NCBI GenBank assembly: GCA_024449915.1
Contig: JAMZAV010000433.1
Location: 1 to 64,000, forward strand
Direction: 5' to 3'
DNA length: 64,000 nt
From: Sweltsa coloradensis
Lineage: Eukaryota; Arthropoda; Insecta; Plecoptera; Chloroperlidae
Part shown: in pieces, positions 1 to 12,620 of the stretch
How positions within the stretch are numbered: the stretch's first letter is position 1
Layout: each line of letters begins with the position of its first letter
Made by a program: the position numbers and the translations under genes
Notes under the pieces: model-generated
Told to the model about the DNA's origin: nothing
The model's input: the letters and a program-made list of their open reading frames with translations, nothing else
The model's database searches: none

Positions 1-2224
1 CAGGTGTAGGATACTCACTTTTTAGGTGTAGGATGCTCACTTTAGGGGTAGGGTACTCACTTTCGTAGTGGATATCACTTTCAGGGGAGGATCTCATTTT
101 GGGGTAGGATATCCTTTTGGGGTAGGATACCACTTTAGGGGTAGGGTTCACTTTCAGGGGTGGTACTCACTTTTAGGTGTAGGATACTCACTTTTAGGGG
201 AAGGATACTCACTTTAAAATTTTAATGCTCACTTTCAGGTGAAGGTACGCCTTCCAGGTGGGATATCATTCAGGTGTAGGATACTCACTTTAGTTGTAGG
301 ATACTCTCTTTCAGGTGTAGGATATCACTTTTCAGGGGGGTAGGATACTCACTTTTAGGTGTAGAAATTACTTTTGGGGTAAATGCTCACTTTTTGGTGT
401 AGGATACTCACTATTAGGTGTGGTATCACTTTAGGTGTAGGGTACTCACTTCTAGGGTAGGATACCACTTTCAGGGTTTGGATATCATTTTAGGTGTAGG
501 AACTCACTTTCAGGTGTGGATGCTCACTTTTAGGTGTAGGTACTCATTTTAGGTTAGGATATCAATTTCAGGTGTAGGATATCACTTTCGGTGTAGGATG
601 CTCACTTTCGGTGTACGTACTCATTCAGGGGAGGATACTCACTATTGGGGTAGGATACTCACTTTAGGTGTAGGACACTCCCTAGGTATAGGATACTCCA
701 TTTCAGGTGTAGGATACTCACTTTAGGTGTAGGAATCACTTTCTGGTTTTGGGTCTCACTTTCAGGTGAAGGATACTCAATTTGGGGTGGGATACACACT
801 TTCAGGTAGGACACGTACTTTGGTATAGGAAAATCCACTTTCAGGTGTAGGAAAAATCACTTTTAGGGTGGATATGCATTTCAGGGTAGTATACTCACTT
901 CAGGGGTTGGTACCATTCTAGGTGTAGGGTACTCACTTTTAGGTGTAGGATTCATTCTTTTAGGTGTAGGATACGTTCTTAGGTGTAGGATGCCACTTTT
1001 TGGGAAGGGGTACTAACTTTCGGTTAGGATACTCCCCCTTTGGGTAGGATACTCACTTTCAGGTGTAGGATACCACTTTCACGTGTAGGGTTTCTTACTT
1101 TCGGTGGGATACTCACTTTTAGGTGTAGGAACCACTTTCAGGGGTAGGATTCTTACTTTCAGGTGAAGGATACTCACTTCAGGGGTAGGAACCACTTACA
1201 GGTGTAAAAACTTACTTTCGGGAAGGATACTCACTTTCAGGGGGAGGATAGTCACATTCAGGGGTAGGATACTTTCTTTTTAGGTTTAAGGATACTCCTT
1301 TTTTGGTTGGTACCCCTTTTAGGTGTAGGATCTTAGTTTTTTAGGTGTAGGATACGTACTTTCTGGGGTAGGATACTCACCTTCAGGGGTAGGATACTCA
1401 CTTTTAGGTAGGATACTTACTTTTTAGGTGAAGGGTACTCACTTTCAGGGTAGGATACTCATTTCAGGTTAGGATACTGCTTTCAGGTTTAAGGATATCA
1501 ATTTCAGGGGTAGGATACTCAATTTTAGGTGTAATATCACTTCCCGGGTAGGGTAGTCACTTTTAGGGTAGGATACTTTTTTTAGGGGTAGGATGCTCAC
1601 TTTAGGTGTAGGTACTCACTTTTAGGAGTAGGATACGTTTTTTATCAGGGGTGGATGCTCACTTTTGTGTAGGATACTCACTTTCAGGGGTAGGATACTT
1701 TCTTTCGGGGTAGGATAATCCTTCCCGGGGTTGGAAAGTTCTATCCGGGGTAGTGCTCACTTTCAGGTGTAGGATATCATTAAGGGGTTTGGATATCATT
1801 TCCCGGTGTAGGATACTCACTTTCAGGGGTAGGGGAGTTCTTTAGGTGTAGGGCCCTTTTTAGGGGTAGGATACTCACTTTCAGGAGTAGGATACGTTTT
1901 TATCAGGTGTGGGGGTGCCACTTTTGGTGTAGGATACCACTTTCAGGTGTAGGGTACTCACTTTCAGGTGTGGGATACTCACTTTCAGGTGTAGGATACT
2001 CACTTTCAGGTGTAGGATACTCACTTTCAGGTGTAGGATACTCACTTTCAGGTGTAGGATACTCACTTTCAGGTGTAGGATACGTTCTATCAGGTGTAGG
2101 ATACTCACTTTCAGGTGTAGGATACTCACTTTCAGGTGTAGGATACTCACTTTCAGGTGTAGGATACTAACTTTCAGATGTAGGATACTCAATTTCAGGT
2201 GTAGGATACTTACTTTCAGGATGG
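1..2224 (+). repeat. 21-bp satellite array, forward half
   Basis: This is a head-to-tail tandem array of a 21-bp unit with core CAGGTGTAGGAT followed by ACTCACTTT. The array continues past the left window edge. From about 1930 to 2220 the units are nearly identical and in register. From 1 to about 1900 they are full of one-base insertions, deletions and altered G or T runs. Because 21 is divisible by three, uniform stretches stay open in several frames and give heptapeptide-repeat reading frames on both strands; these are not genes. The ACTCACTTT part varies to ACGTACTTT or ACTTACTTT. Confidence 0.97.
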
Positions 2225-3365
2225 TAGGTGTATTAGGTACCTGAAAGTACGTATCCTACACCTGAAAGTACGTATCCTACACCTGAAAGTGAGCATCCTA
2301 CACCTGAAAGTACGTATCCTACACCTGAAAGTAAGTATCCTACACCTGAAAGTACGTATCCTACACCTGAAAGTACGTATCCTACACCTGAAAGTGAGTA
2401 TCCTCCACCCGAAAGTGAGTATCTACACCTAAAAGTAAGTATCCTTCACCTGAAAGTGAGTATCCTACACCTGAAAGTGAGTATCCTTACCTAAAAGTGA
2501 GGTTTCCTACACCTAAAAGTAAGTATCCTACACCTGAAAGTGAGCATCCTCCACCTAAAAGTACGTATATAACACCTAAAACAACGTATCCTACACCTGT
2601 AACTGAGTATCCTACACCTGTTAGTAAGTATCCTACACTGAAAGTAAGTATTCTTCACCTTAAAGTGATCATCCTACACCTTAAAGTAAGTATCCTACAC
2701 CTGAAAGTAGTATCCTACACCTAAAAGTACGTATCCTACACCTGAAAGTAAGTATCCTACACCTGAAAGTGAGTATCCTACACCTGAAATGTAGTTCCTA
2801 ACCTGAAAGTTAGTATCCTACACCTGAAAGTGAGTATCCTACACCTGAAAGTGCGAATCCTACACCTGAAAGTGCGTATCCTACACCTGAAATTGAGTAT
2901 CCTACACCTGAAAGTACGTGTCCTACACCTGAAAGTGCGTATCCTACACCTGAAAGTGAGTATCCTACACCTGAAAGTACGTATCCTACACCTGAAAGTA
3001 CGTATCCTACACCCGTAAGTACGTATCCTACACCCGGAAGAACGTATCTTACACCTGAAAGTATCACCTGAAAGTACACGTATCCTACACCTAAAAGTAC
3101 GTATCCTACACCTGAAAGTGAGTATCCTACACCTAAAGTAAGTATCCTACACCTGAAAGTGAGAATCCTACACCTAAAAGTGAGTATTCTACACCTGAAA
3201 ATGAGTATCCTACACCTGAAAGTACGTATCCTACACCTGAAAGTAAGTATCCTACACCTGAAAGTACGTATCCTACACCTAAAAGTAAGTATCCTTCACC
3301 TGAAAGTAAGTATCCTACACCTGAAAGTAAGTATCCTACACCTGAAAGTACGTAGAAGTAAGTAA
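2225..3365 (-). repeat. 21-bp satellite array, inverted half
   Basis: The same 21-bp unit continues here in the opposite orientation, with core CCTACACCTGAAAGT and then GAGTAT, ACGTAT or AAGTAT. The switch lies around 2225-2242, where a short non-repeat stretch ends in the palindrome AGGTACCT (2235-2242). The units are more uniform than in 1-1900, and the array stops abruptly near 3360, before unique AT-rich sequence. Heptapeptide reading frames (ILHLKVS-like) in this block are products of the repeat and not genes. Confidence 0.97.
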
Positions 3366-3916
3366 CCCAGGCTACAGTTCAGTGTGTGATTTTTATAATA
3401 ATTTATTATATTATTATATATTTCTCAGGGTCTTTAGTATTTACGTACGTACTACGTTCGCGGATTAATATCGTGTTCATTACGATGGTGTTACGTAAGA
3501 TATACTTGATATGACCATAAAAAATCAGTATCATCCTGTAGTGTTGGAGTAAATACTTAATAGTGTCAATTTATTTATAGCAATGTATATATCTCGCATT
3601 CATTTTATGTTGCTCAATTTATACAAACAAATATACGTATCAAAGTCGTTTAATTTGTGTGAAATTTTTTTACGTAAAATACATTATTGTCTATTCTATT
3701 TTAAACTTATTAGTGGAAACAAATCTTTATTTAACAAGGACAACGTTTCAGAGAAAAACAGCTATATAAAAACAAAAAATCATAATATTAATAACACATT
3801 TAAACAAGCAAGAGTAGTAGAGTAGCCAAGATAGACAAAATATTCACTATAACAAATGGTCAAATAAAGTGAACTAATCCAGCTGTTTACAAACTAATTC
3901 CTATTTATTTATATTT
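3366..3916. other. AT-rich stretch, nothing recognised
   Basis: This is unique-looking AT-rich sequence between two tandem arrays. An 80-codon open frame at 3583-3825 has AT-driven composition and no motif, and I do not regard it as a gene. Confidence 0.5.
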
Positions 3917-4150
3917 TGTGCTTATGGACCGCTTATGGTCCACTTGCACTGATCCAGCAGCTGTTTTTGTGCTTATGGACCGCTTATGGTCCACTCGCAC
4001 CGATCCAGCAGTTGTTTTTTTGTGCTTGTGGACCGCTAATGGTCCACTCGCACTGTACCAGCTGCTGGTTTTGAGCCTATGGACCATAAGCGGATCGCTT
4101 ATGGATCGGGATTTGCAGCAGTAAACCGCTTATGGACCACAAGCGGCAAT
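3917..4150. repeat. 52-bp tandem repeat with internal palindromes
   Basis: Three units of about 51-53 bp start at 3917, 3968 and 4021. Each begins TGTGCTTATGGACC and carries the palindrome-like GGACCGCTTATGGTCC, then CGCACTGATCCAGCAG. Beyond the third unit, 4075-4145 holds inverted pieces of the same words (GGACCATAAGCGG and CCGCTTATGGACC), so the block can fold on itself. Open frames on both strands here come from the repeat. Confidence 0.9.
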
Positions 4151-6458
4151 AATTTTGTGATTGTTGGGAAGGTGTCCTGGTACCATAATAATACATAAGT
4201 GAAAAGTGGTATAATATAACTTAAATGTAATTAATTTGGTGATTAATTCTTAAAATTAATTATTTTTTACAATACTATTATTCGTCATAAAACTAGCTTT
4301 AAAATGATTGCAAAGTCGACCACATTATGTTAATTTTACTCAATTAATTGAGAATATTGTCATTATTTTGAATTAATTGAATTAATTAAATTAATATGAA
4401 AGTGATTGGAATTTAGTTTTGAAACCAATATTTTTTAACAATTGTTGTCGAATTGTTCTTGTGTGATACACTATGTGATTGTGGTACTTAAATAATAAAC
4501 TTTTAATTGGGATTTAATTAATGCTTAATTTCATTAATTAATTAATCAATAAGTTACCGGAATTTCATTTCGGGACTAACAATTTAGGATTTATTGGCGT
4601 TATTTTAGTATAGTGTGAAAATTTATTGGCATTCTAACGAGTTCTACGTATAAATAATTTTATATATATATATTTTAAAATTGGTATACTTGCAATACAT
4701 TGTACTAATTTATAAATATAATTAAAACTATTGCATTTGCGATAAAACTGCTGATGACTTTTTTGTAGAGCTTAAAAACCCATTAAAACAATACCTGTTT
4801 TGTTCACATCCGATGATTACTTCTTGAGTTACAGCAATTTTAAGAATTATTTTGGCGGCCATCTTGAGGACGCCATGACAGGTGACTTATTTGCTACCAA
4901 GCGTGTCCCAAGTGAAAATAACATTCTTAAACATATCTTTTTAAAGTTTGGTATTGGTTTCCGGCTTTGAAATATTTTTTATAGTTGATGCAGCTTGTTC
5001 CACGTACTATTTGGCTATAGTGCCGATGCACAAACAATTGTCATTTGGGTCATATCTCAGTCAATTTTCATCGCACGGTAAAAATCAAAAAGTGGCTACC
5101 ACAAGACAGCCACCCGCATATTTGTTATGCCTTGATAATTTTTCGTGAACTCGACCTAATTCAAGATTTACGGGATATACTTGGAAGTATTGAGTTAGGC
5201 ACCAGCACTATTAGTGATTGTGACTAATATAAAAGATAATAATATATGTTTTGGATGTTTAACACAAAGCGTACATAGTCCCGATTATTTTCAAACAAAA
5301 ATCACAGAGATATCTCTGTTGGTTCAGGTTTTATAAGCATTTTTATGTAACAGTGTGACTTAAGCCCTTTGGCGAGATAGCGGAGGAAGCAAGCGTCTGT
5401 GCTTTTGGGAACTCTTTGTGCGTTTTAAGAATGATGAATACTAACGAACGATGTGCCAAAATTCAGCTTTAGGTTAGCAATGTTGATCTTTTGGCCTAAA
5501 ATCTCTTATAATGCCTGGGCAACTTCTGTTATTTGCCTTAAAAAAACTAAGTTGAGAAGCCCCATCTAAGTGAACAAAGGGCCTTCTTCCTTAGTAAATG
5601 CTTATAATTTTGTAGCAGGGGCAAAGTACATGACGAAGTACACCTATTTATAGCGTAGTTGGCGCTTCTAGCTTAGCACATTAGTTGGAAAACGTTACTC
5701 CGCATCTAATGGTGTACTTCTAGTTCAAAATATACCAAAAGTGTGGTAGCAATTGCAACTGGAATTCAAGACAACGTTCACTAGTTAAAGAAAGTCAACC
5801 AAATATTATTCAATTAGCAACCATTGCCTTGGTAAAATCATTTGCATTGACCCACTTTCTAGACATACAACCACACAAGAATGAAAATGTTAAAAAACAA
5901 GTTCAGGTTGTGGGTACTCATTACCCAAGGTAGATATTTTGCTAGCTTTGGATTTTTAAAACTTTATTAAAAATATACATATGTTGAAAGATCCTTGATT
6001 GTATTTTATAGGCTAATTATAACCGTGTAGCGGTCTCACGCGTTACGCGCAGGACTGCAATGCAATTCGGTAGGAGGCCGGTTCAATAACAGAACTCTGT
6101 CGGAATCTCTCTGGCTCTCAGCTCAGGCGAATTATACGACGGAGCCCATTAAAATATAACTTTGGATATACCATCCTATTACCTAAGTCTCTTGCAGAGA
6201 GGCCATTTGTTCCTTTATATACTTTTTCACGAATGATGCATGTATGTCCATTTTGCAGTAAATGCTTACTTTGAATATATTAAATATATTAAATATGAAT
6301 AATACGCTGAATATATAATAATGTATTATGCATATAATATGAATATCTTAACCTGCATAATATATGAAATATGGCATTTTAGACATAAATTACAAAAAAC
6401 TAACTCCTACGAGGCAGAGTCAAAATTGTTGTTAAAATGGACAAAGATAAAGTTTGGG
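4151..6458. other. AT-rich intergenic DNA with one weak tRNA-like element
   Basis: The stretch is mostly AT-rich with no coding signal. The part 4740-5420 is less AT-rich and could be a worn transposon, but I recognise no family. At 6025-6090 a degenerate pol III-like arrangement is visible: GTGTAGCGGTCTCACGC resembles an A-box region and GGTTCAATAAC (6080-6090) resembles a B box. The TA-rich tract 6260-6370 is low complexity. Confidence 0.4.
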
Positions 6459-6524
6459 TGCATGGTTAACAGGTAAATGGCTGGTGCATGGTTAACAGGT
6501 AAAGGATGAGTGCATGGTTAACAC
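6459..6524 (+). repeat. 26-bp tandem repeat, three copies
   Basis: The units start at 6459, 6485 and 6511 and share TGCATGGTTAACAGGTAAA; the third is truncated. This is a simple local duplication. Confidence 0.85.
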
Positions 6525-6612
6525 ATGATTGCATCGTAGTAGTCTGTTACTAGAGAAATCATTCTCAGCAAATCACACTCTTATAGGGATTGAGAATGGG
6601 TGCACGTAGCCG

Positions 6613-6687
6613 GTGGGCCGATATATCACTTAGTAGAGCACAGGTGCGTCAAACTGAAAGCCCAGGTACGATTCCCAGTCGGGACAT
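6613..6687 (+). mobile_element. tRNA-derived SINE head or tRNA pseudogene
   Basis: The segment reads like a worn tRNA. GGGCCGATATATCACTTAGTAGAGCA resembles acceptor plus D arm, and GGTACGATTCCCAGTC matches a pol III B box with one change. Short acceptor pairing (CCGA with TCGG) is possible. The anticodon arm does not pair well, so a functional tRNA is unlikely. A tRNA-derived SINE head is the best reading, but I see no clear tail. Confidence 0.5.
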
Positions 6688-8952
6688 CTTTTTGAAAATT
6701 GTAGTTTATATACAATATCCTACTAGTATTCCTATTAACTAATACAAATTATATTATGTGTATCAAAAAATTATTTGTTAGAGATAATCTGAATAGTTAG
6801 TACCAAAATGGCTGGTGTAGTATTCTGTAGTACCTGTGAACATCGACGTCTCCAAGTTTCTAGAGTATGCATTGCAATAAAACAAAATATTATCTCCAGT
6901 GTTGCTTGTCGATTTCCAGCTACGTCTCAGTTGTCATATACAGGAAAGTTCTCTTCCACCACCAGGCAAATAGCAATCAGTACGATTCCAATCCGTCTTA
7001 TGTAGCTGGCGAAGTTATGAATGGGATTCTAGTGAATGGAGCGAACCATGCGGCGTGGGTAGACCCTAGCGTGGGCGTCGTGTGCGCTACATTATACCCT
7101 CCCCTTGCCCCATTCCCCTTACCCGTAAACCCACAAACTGCAGTGGAAGGAAGACTTCTGCAAACTCTGCAAGCGAACAAAGAATGAAAAACCACAAAAG
7201 CTGAACGTATATCAATTTCGTTTGTGCAACGTACCTTGTACATTGAACGTCTAACCTTTAAAATAGTGTAGAAAAAGTTTTTGTTCAATAAAGTTTATTA
7301 GAAATTTCATGACTCGATGAAAATTTTACAATCGATTTTCATTTTTCGTGGCATAGGTGAAGTGGTTGAAGAAGTCTCCAATTTGTTCGTTTTCTGCATA
7401 TCTCTTTAAAATTCTCCTTTGTGCGTTAGCATTCAACTTTCACCTTATACTTCCCGTAGTGTGTTTAGTGTTTGGCTACGTTCTGAGTTAAGTAAGATTC
7501 GAAATCTGAACCTTGTTTCTTTACAGGCTGTAATTTGATTTCATTTGCGTAAAGTTTTCATTTAACTCTGAGCAACCACTTTAACCCCGTATAAAAGTGT
7601 CTAGACTATTTTTTTACAAACCATCCGCTCATTTTTATCTCTGAAATCCAGAAGAAAATCTTCAGCATGGTTCGATTAGTACAAATTTTTTTTTTTTTTA
7701 TAATACTTTATCCAACATTAGTTACATATTGGTACAAGCAGCAAAACGTAAATAAATATAGAAATTCCTGAGTAAACCAATCAGATACTCTTAGCATTGA
7801 AATAATACAGTAAATAAAGAAATAATGTTGGTTGAGCAGGGCAGTGTGGTTCATTGAGGAAAAAATCGAAACAAAAACCCACTGATGCACCAAAAAGGTA
7901 GATAGGTTAAAGTTATGAGTATACGCTACATATTATCTTCTTCATATATAAATTGGTCAATTGAGATGTTGATTGAATTGAGATGTTGGGTTTAAAAACT
8001 ACATTTCATTGAATTGCATTGCCAATCAATTTTAGATAGTTTTAAGTACGGAACACGTCAATTGGTTTTAAGGTTTATTGAATAATTACGGCATACGTAA
8101 TTGGTGGGGGTGTGGAAGGATGCTGAACACACTTGTATACTTCACATTGCATCCGCTCCATAGGTTTATTTATTTAGATTATTACAGGGACGACTTGTGT
8201 GTGTTGGCTTATATTTGAATACTGGGTCTTAGAAAATTAAAAAGTGATACAGGGTTTACTTTTTTTAATTTTTTATTTCAGGCATATCGCTTATGCTTTA
8301 TAAATATATATATATATATATTTGTAATGGCTTTCATGGTCACAACATTCGATTCAACTTTCTTTACTCAAGACGTTTTTCCAATATATAATTAATTGAT
8401 TAATTAATTAATTGATTACAACACAACAAAGTTTATAGAAGGGTTATTACAAAAGAAACACTAGAGAAACTAACAAGTTACAATCTAATGTTACAGTAGT
8501 TTTCAAATATGTATTTACAGAAGTAAAATCACTCAATTCACATAGGCCTCATACGATTTCACTAAATGTGTTGTGAGTAAAAATGATGCTGCTGAAATGG
8601 CATTTTTCAGAGTTTGTCTTGTTTTTTCATGGCAATCGTTCATTCTAAAAAATTCTAGAAAGTACTCGAGATATTAAAAACTCTTGTATCGTGTCTGATT
8701 TTTGTTAAATACGTGTTTTGGTCAAATTTGGAAGCGATATAATTTTTTCATTAAGCTTTGCAGGCATCAAATACGTTTTTTCTTAGGGACAACATTCTGA
8801 TAGATATTCATAACGGACTTGTCATTGACATATTTGTAACGGAAATATTGGCCTGACTGAAAATCATTTATAATTCACATCAATCAATCATCTTTTAATC
8901 ATTTACTATGAGACGTCAAGCAACAGAAATCATCCTCATATTTTAATCATTA
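6688..8952. other. Intergenic DNA; weak terminal-exon-like frame
   Basis: An open frame at 6867-7187 (106 codons, + strand) ends about 100 bases before AATAAA (7287-7292), and its second half is GC-richer than its surroundings. It has no recognised domain, and an overlapping frame on the other strand is equally open, so I do not call a gene. The rest is AT-rich, with a (TA)n run near 8303-8321 and an (ATTA)n-like tract near 8390-8415. Confidence 0.35.
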
Positions 8953-9072
8953 CATGTTCCTGCCACACATATGACTGCTCGTCATGTTCCTGCCACACAT
9001 GTGACTGCTCGTCATGTTCCTGCCACACATGTGACTGCTCGACATGTTCCTGCCACACATGTGACTGCTCGT
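8953..9072 (+). repeat. 30-bp tandem repeat, four copies
   Basis: Four exact-length units start at 8953, 8983, 9013 and 9043. Each holds CATGTTCCTGCCACACATGT and then GACTGCTCG. The copies differ by only one or two bases, so the duplication is recent. An (AATT)n tract lies at 9219-9246 downstream. Confidence 0.95.
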
Positions 9073-10985
9073 AAGTGCAACAAAAAAAGTTATTATCGCA
9101 ACGACAACGATGATATTTTTTTAATTTAAAATTTAAATCGTTTCACTGTACGATATTAATTAATAAATAATAAAAAGGGAAACACTGTTATCAGAAAAAG
9201 AAAAAATAACGCAAGTATATAATTAATTAATTAATTAATTAATTATATATTGCTAAACAATAAGGTGCGCGTTATTTCCTCGATCAACAAAACGCTACAA
9301 GAGACTTTGCGAGACTAATAAGTTCTAAATTGTGAAGCTGCGAATCTCCTTGTTCTGAATTCTACGGGGTACTTAAATCCAGACTTTGAAGCGCAACGAT
9401 TTGAGATGATTGGGCTATGAGCAACCCAACGAGATCGAGCTGTAAAAGTTAAGGAAATGAGAAAGATGAATGAGAATCGAAAAACGGAAAAAAATTAATT
9501 ACAGAGGAAATGTAGAAAGTTTGATGAGCGGTAGAAGGAACGAAATAGGATATTGCAGGGAAGGGAAGAGAGGAAGAAATTGTGGTTAAAATAAGTTTTG
9601 TTTACTTTCTGTCCACGGGGTACATAATTGGAATACGAAAATTAAAGATTTGATAATTCCTGAAGTATTTTCTTTTCTCTTGCAAAATGATTTCTGATAA
9701 CCAAAGAACATTGCTCATAATGTTATATTGGACGTGTTTTTATTTTGCCTGGCAAACTCAGGTCCAATGTTTATATTAGATGTAGAGTAGATGAATAAAG
9801 TTATCTATCTCTCTCTCTATCTATTATGTGAGCACACACACGTGATGCTTGTTTCTGCACAGTGCTGCACTGAAGTAGAAAACAGATGCAATCATAAATG
9901 ACATGTAGGACGTTTTGCAGTTGACAATGAGGGCAAACGTAGAAAAATTACCTCGATGCTAGAACATAAATTAGGGCAAACTTTGATATAATTACACGGA
10001 AACAAATAATGAATAATGGGTCTTTGGGTTGGGTAAGTAGTAAAAACAGTGCTAGTAAACAAATTTTCGTGCTAGTTCCAACCGTTCAAATCATCTAGAG
10101 CGCTCAGGTACATTTTTGTGAATCCCGAGTCAAACGTTTAATGGAAGTTTTATGAATTGCCACTGATATGTTCTCTTTTCTCTTTTACGAGCACATAGTT
10201 AACCTGATTGCCCCAAAGCTTTATTTTTCTCGTCTTTGTTTAAAGAGTACATCTCTTAATCTTTGTAACGAAGCACGTTTTATTGCGAATCAATAGAATG
10301 TGTAGGCAGAGGGTTTTCGACTCGGTTCAAACAGACGTCTAGTCTTAAATGATATAAATCGAGTTTGAATAATTCGCGGCACGTCAAACAGTATACCTTT
10401 AAGTGGCGTATAGGGAAGTTGGTTCGGACAAGTTCCGGATAATTACGTCAATTAGATTCCATCGAAAACATATTTGAAGCATTCGCGAGGAAGACGTTAC
10501 CTATACCGTTACTAAATATAAGTTTAATACACGTATATTTATAAATCTATGAGAAATAAATAAAAGATGGTCCAGAGAAAAGAAGTTTATTGTTATTTAT
10601 TAATAAGTTGACACTTTATGCAGTCAGCCCTCTGCATTTCTCACACACGATGGATCTAAACTGAGATCAAGAGTCATCCAATCCCATGTGATTAAAAACA
10701 AATTGGTAATCTACTCGTTGTCCATTATATGAAACAAACAAAATAAAAAACTCTTCAGGTATGTAGTTTACGAAATTGATACCGATCATATTGAACTTTA
10801 ATTTAAGAGGTCGGAGGCAACCCGAAATGATTGTTTACAAAGGTTTACCATTAAAGGAATTATCTCATCTTGGTAGCACTTCATAGCATATCTTAAACCA
10901 TTCAATTTCACGGAAATAGATCTTAGATGCAGCTTGATCGGACATCTGGTTGCTAAGTAAATAGAGTTTTAAAATATCACTGCAC
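9073..10985. other. Nothing recognised
   Basis: This is AT-rich sequence without coding frames. A CT-rich microsatellite lies near 9805-9830. Confidence 0.5.
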
Positions 10986-11130
10986 GAAAACTAGTGGCCT
11001 AAAAATGACGTCACTGTACGGCCACTCATCGAGTCGACCCGAGCGTGTAGCCGGTCCGCGGCCGGCTCGCGTTACGAAGTACTCGGCTTTCAAGACCCAA
11101 TCAGTCGATTTCTCGCAGCTGTGCGTTTCG
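10986..11130. promoter_or_regulatory. GC-rich island with perfect CRE
   Basis: A short CpG-rich patch in AT-rich surroundings holds the palindromic cAMP-response element TGACGTCA (11006-11013), then CGCGGCCGGCTCGCG-like sequence and AATCAGTCG, which resembles an arthropod initiator. No leader exon or coding frame follows convincingly. The composition and the CRE are seen; promoter or enhancer activity is inference. Confidence 0.35.
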
Positions 11131-12470
11131 TTTGTAGAGCACCAATTATGATGAAGATGATGATATGATGATGATGAACGATGATGAATTATTATCAGTT
11201 ATGATGATTATGATCAAGTATAGCGAGTATACCACGTGCTTCTATTCCTTTGTATGGATAGTGAACTCGCTTTGGAAGATACTTGAGTCTTTCTTTGTGG
11301 TAAGATTCTAGGGCACCTGTGTAAAACATGTTATTTTGTATGTCAAATTCACATTACATTATGATCTAGGTACCAAATATGAAACATTTATTGATATATA
11401 CGTTTTAGCAGTACGTTCATGCAGCAATATAATATTCATGTTGTGAATGTGTGATATGTGTGTTTGTGCGTGTTTGGGGGGGGGGGGGGGTTGGCATCTC
11501 ACCCTATCGTCATCTGTGTTTTCTTTATTAGAAATGATATGTATATGTTTGAATACGAGTGCGTTGGTCAGTGCGTGGAAAGAAGTATCCTCAAGTATCG
11601 CATAACTTATCACTAGAGGCATGAAAATTTAGCGTTTTAGGTTATTGATGCTAAATCAGTGGGGATAAATTCTTAAAAACGCTACAAAATGCTAAATTTA
11701 CTGAAAATAAGGTTTACCAATACCAATTGAGAATTGGTTTAGCATTGAATTCTAACCTTTAAAGTGACTACATTTAATTGAAATGTTCCTATAAAGCATA
11801 ATTTGAATTCATTCCTCATTAAAAATACAAGAAACTCCCCACATTTGGGGTTTTGGTGGAAAGAATAAAATTAATGCTACAAAATGCTAAATTTTGAAAA
11901 ATTAATGCTAAATATTCAGAATATAAATGCTATTTTTTCATAGCTCTAAACAACACAGATTGCGCGCTGGGTGTTTACGACCGCTCAGATAAATGTGAGT
12001 GCATGCTTGTGTCATGTACAGTCGTGTTAGGAAGGTTCTATTTCTAATGTGATTGTCTGCTAGATGGTTTGGGGCTCGCGCACAACGCTCTTCTATAAAG
12101 AATGACTGTTTATTATCATTGATTTTGAATGATTCTACATATGATGGTTATTGCGTATACATGCATTTGCTCACAATATTAGGACAAAATGTGCACGGAA
12201 AAATATAAAATAAATATTTTTTATGAAAAATAAAGACAAGGATGACAATAGTTGCTGGTATGCTTATGATAACTTATCACAGTTTGGAAACCGATGAAAT
12301 GATAGCTGTTTGTGTAATTTATTTTCTATTATTATTTTTATATTCACCTGCACTTGATCACCATTTTATATTTAGACTAACATACACCATTATAATATAG
12401 CATCGATATTATTACACTATTACTTCAGCTGATGCACATTCTTTCACCGCACTATTGAATGATGATACTA
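11131..12470. other. Low-complexity and AT-rich DNA
   Basis: A GATGAT-rich tract lies at 11147-11215, and a G run sits at about 11476-11490. From 11630 to 11950 the word ATGCTAAA recurs several times in both complete and decayed form (for example ACGCTACAAAATGCTAAAT), which suggests a worn tandem or dispersed repeat. No gene is seen. Confidence 0.5.
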
Positions 12471-12479
12471 TACTGCAAT

Positions 12480-12620
12480 GTTATCTCTTTATGCGGGGCG
12501 GGGGACCGAGCGCGCATACGAAGCTCAAGTCAGCCAGCGAGCCGGGCGTACAATGACGTCATTCCACGTTCGGCCGGAAAACCACTAAAATCGCTGCCGA
12601 GCGCAGCAGAATTTTTTGGG
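12480..12620. promoter_or_regulatory. GC-rich island with perfect CRE
   Basis: A CpG-rich block contains TGACGTCA (12554-12561), flanked by GAGCCGGGCGTACAA and CCACGTTCGGCCGG. It resembles the island at 10986-11130 in composition and in carrying a perfect CRE. No adjacent coding exon is recognised. Confidence 0.35.

Noticed and set aside
1881..3365. Open frames of 60-100 codons with heptapeptide repeats (ILHLKVS, SGVGYSL)
   Set aside because: The satellite unit is 21 bp, so frames stay open automatically on both strands. There is no start context, no flanking non-repeat coding sequence and no promoter.
6613..6687. Functional tRNA gene
   Set aside because: The B box has a mismatch and the anticodon arm does not pair, so it is better explained as a SINE or pseudogene. 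The same judgement applies to the tRNA-like pieces at 17756, 18121, 22201 and 62512.
8953..9072. CRISPR-like array of four 30-bp repeats
   Set aside because: The repeats are contiguous with no spacers and lie in a eukaryotic context, so it is a plain tandem repeat.
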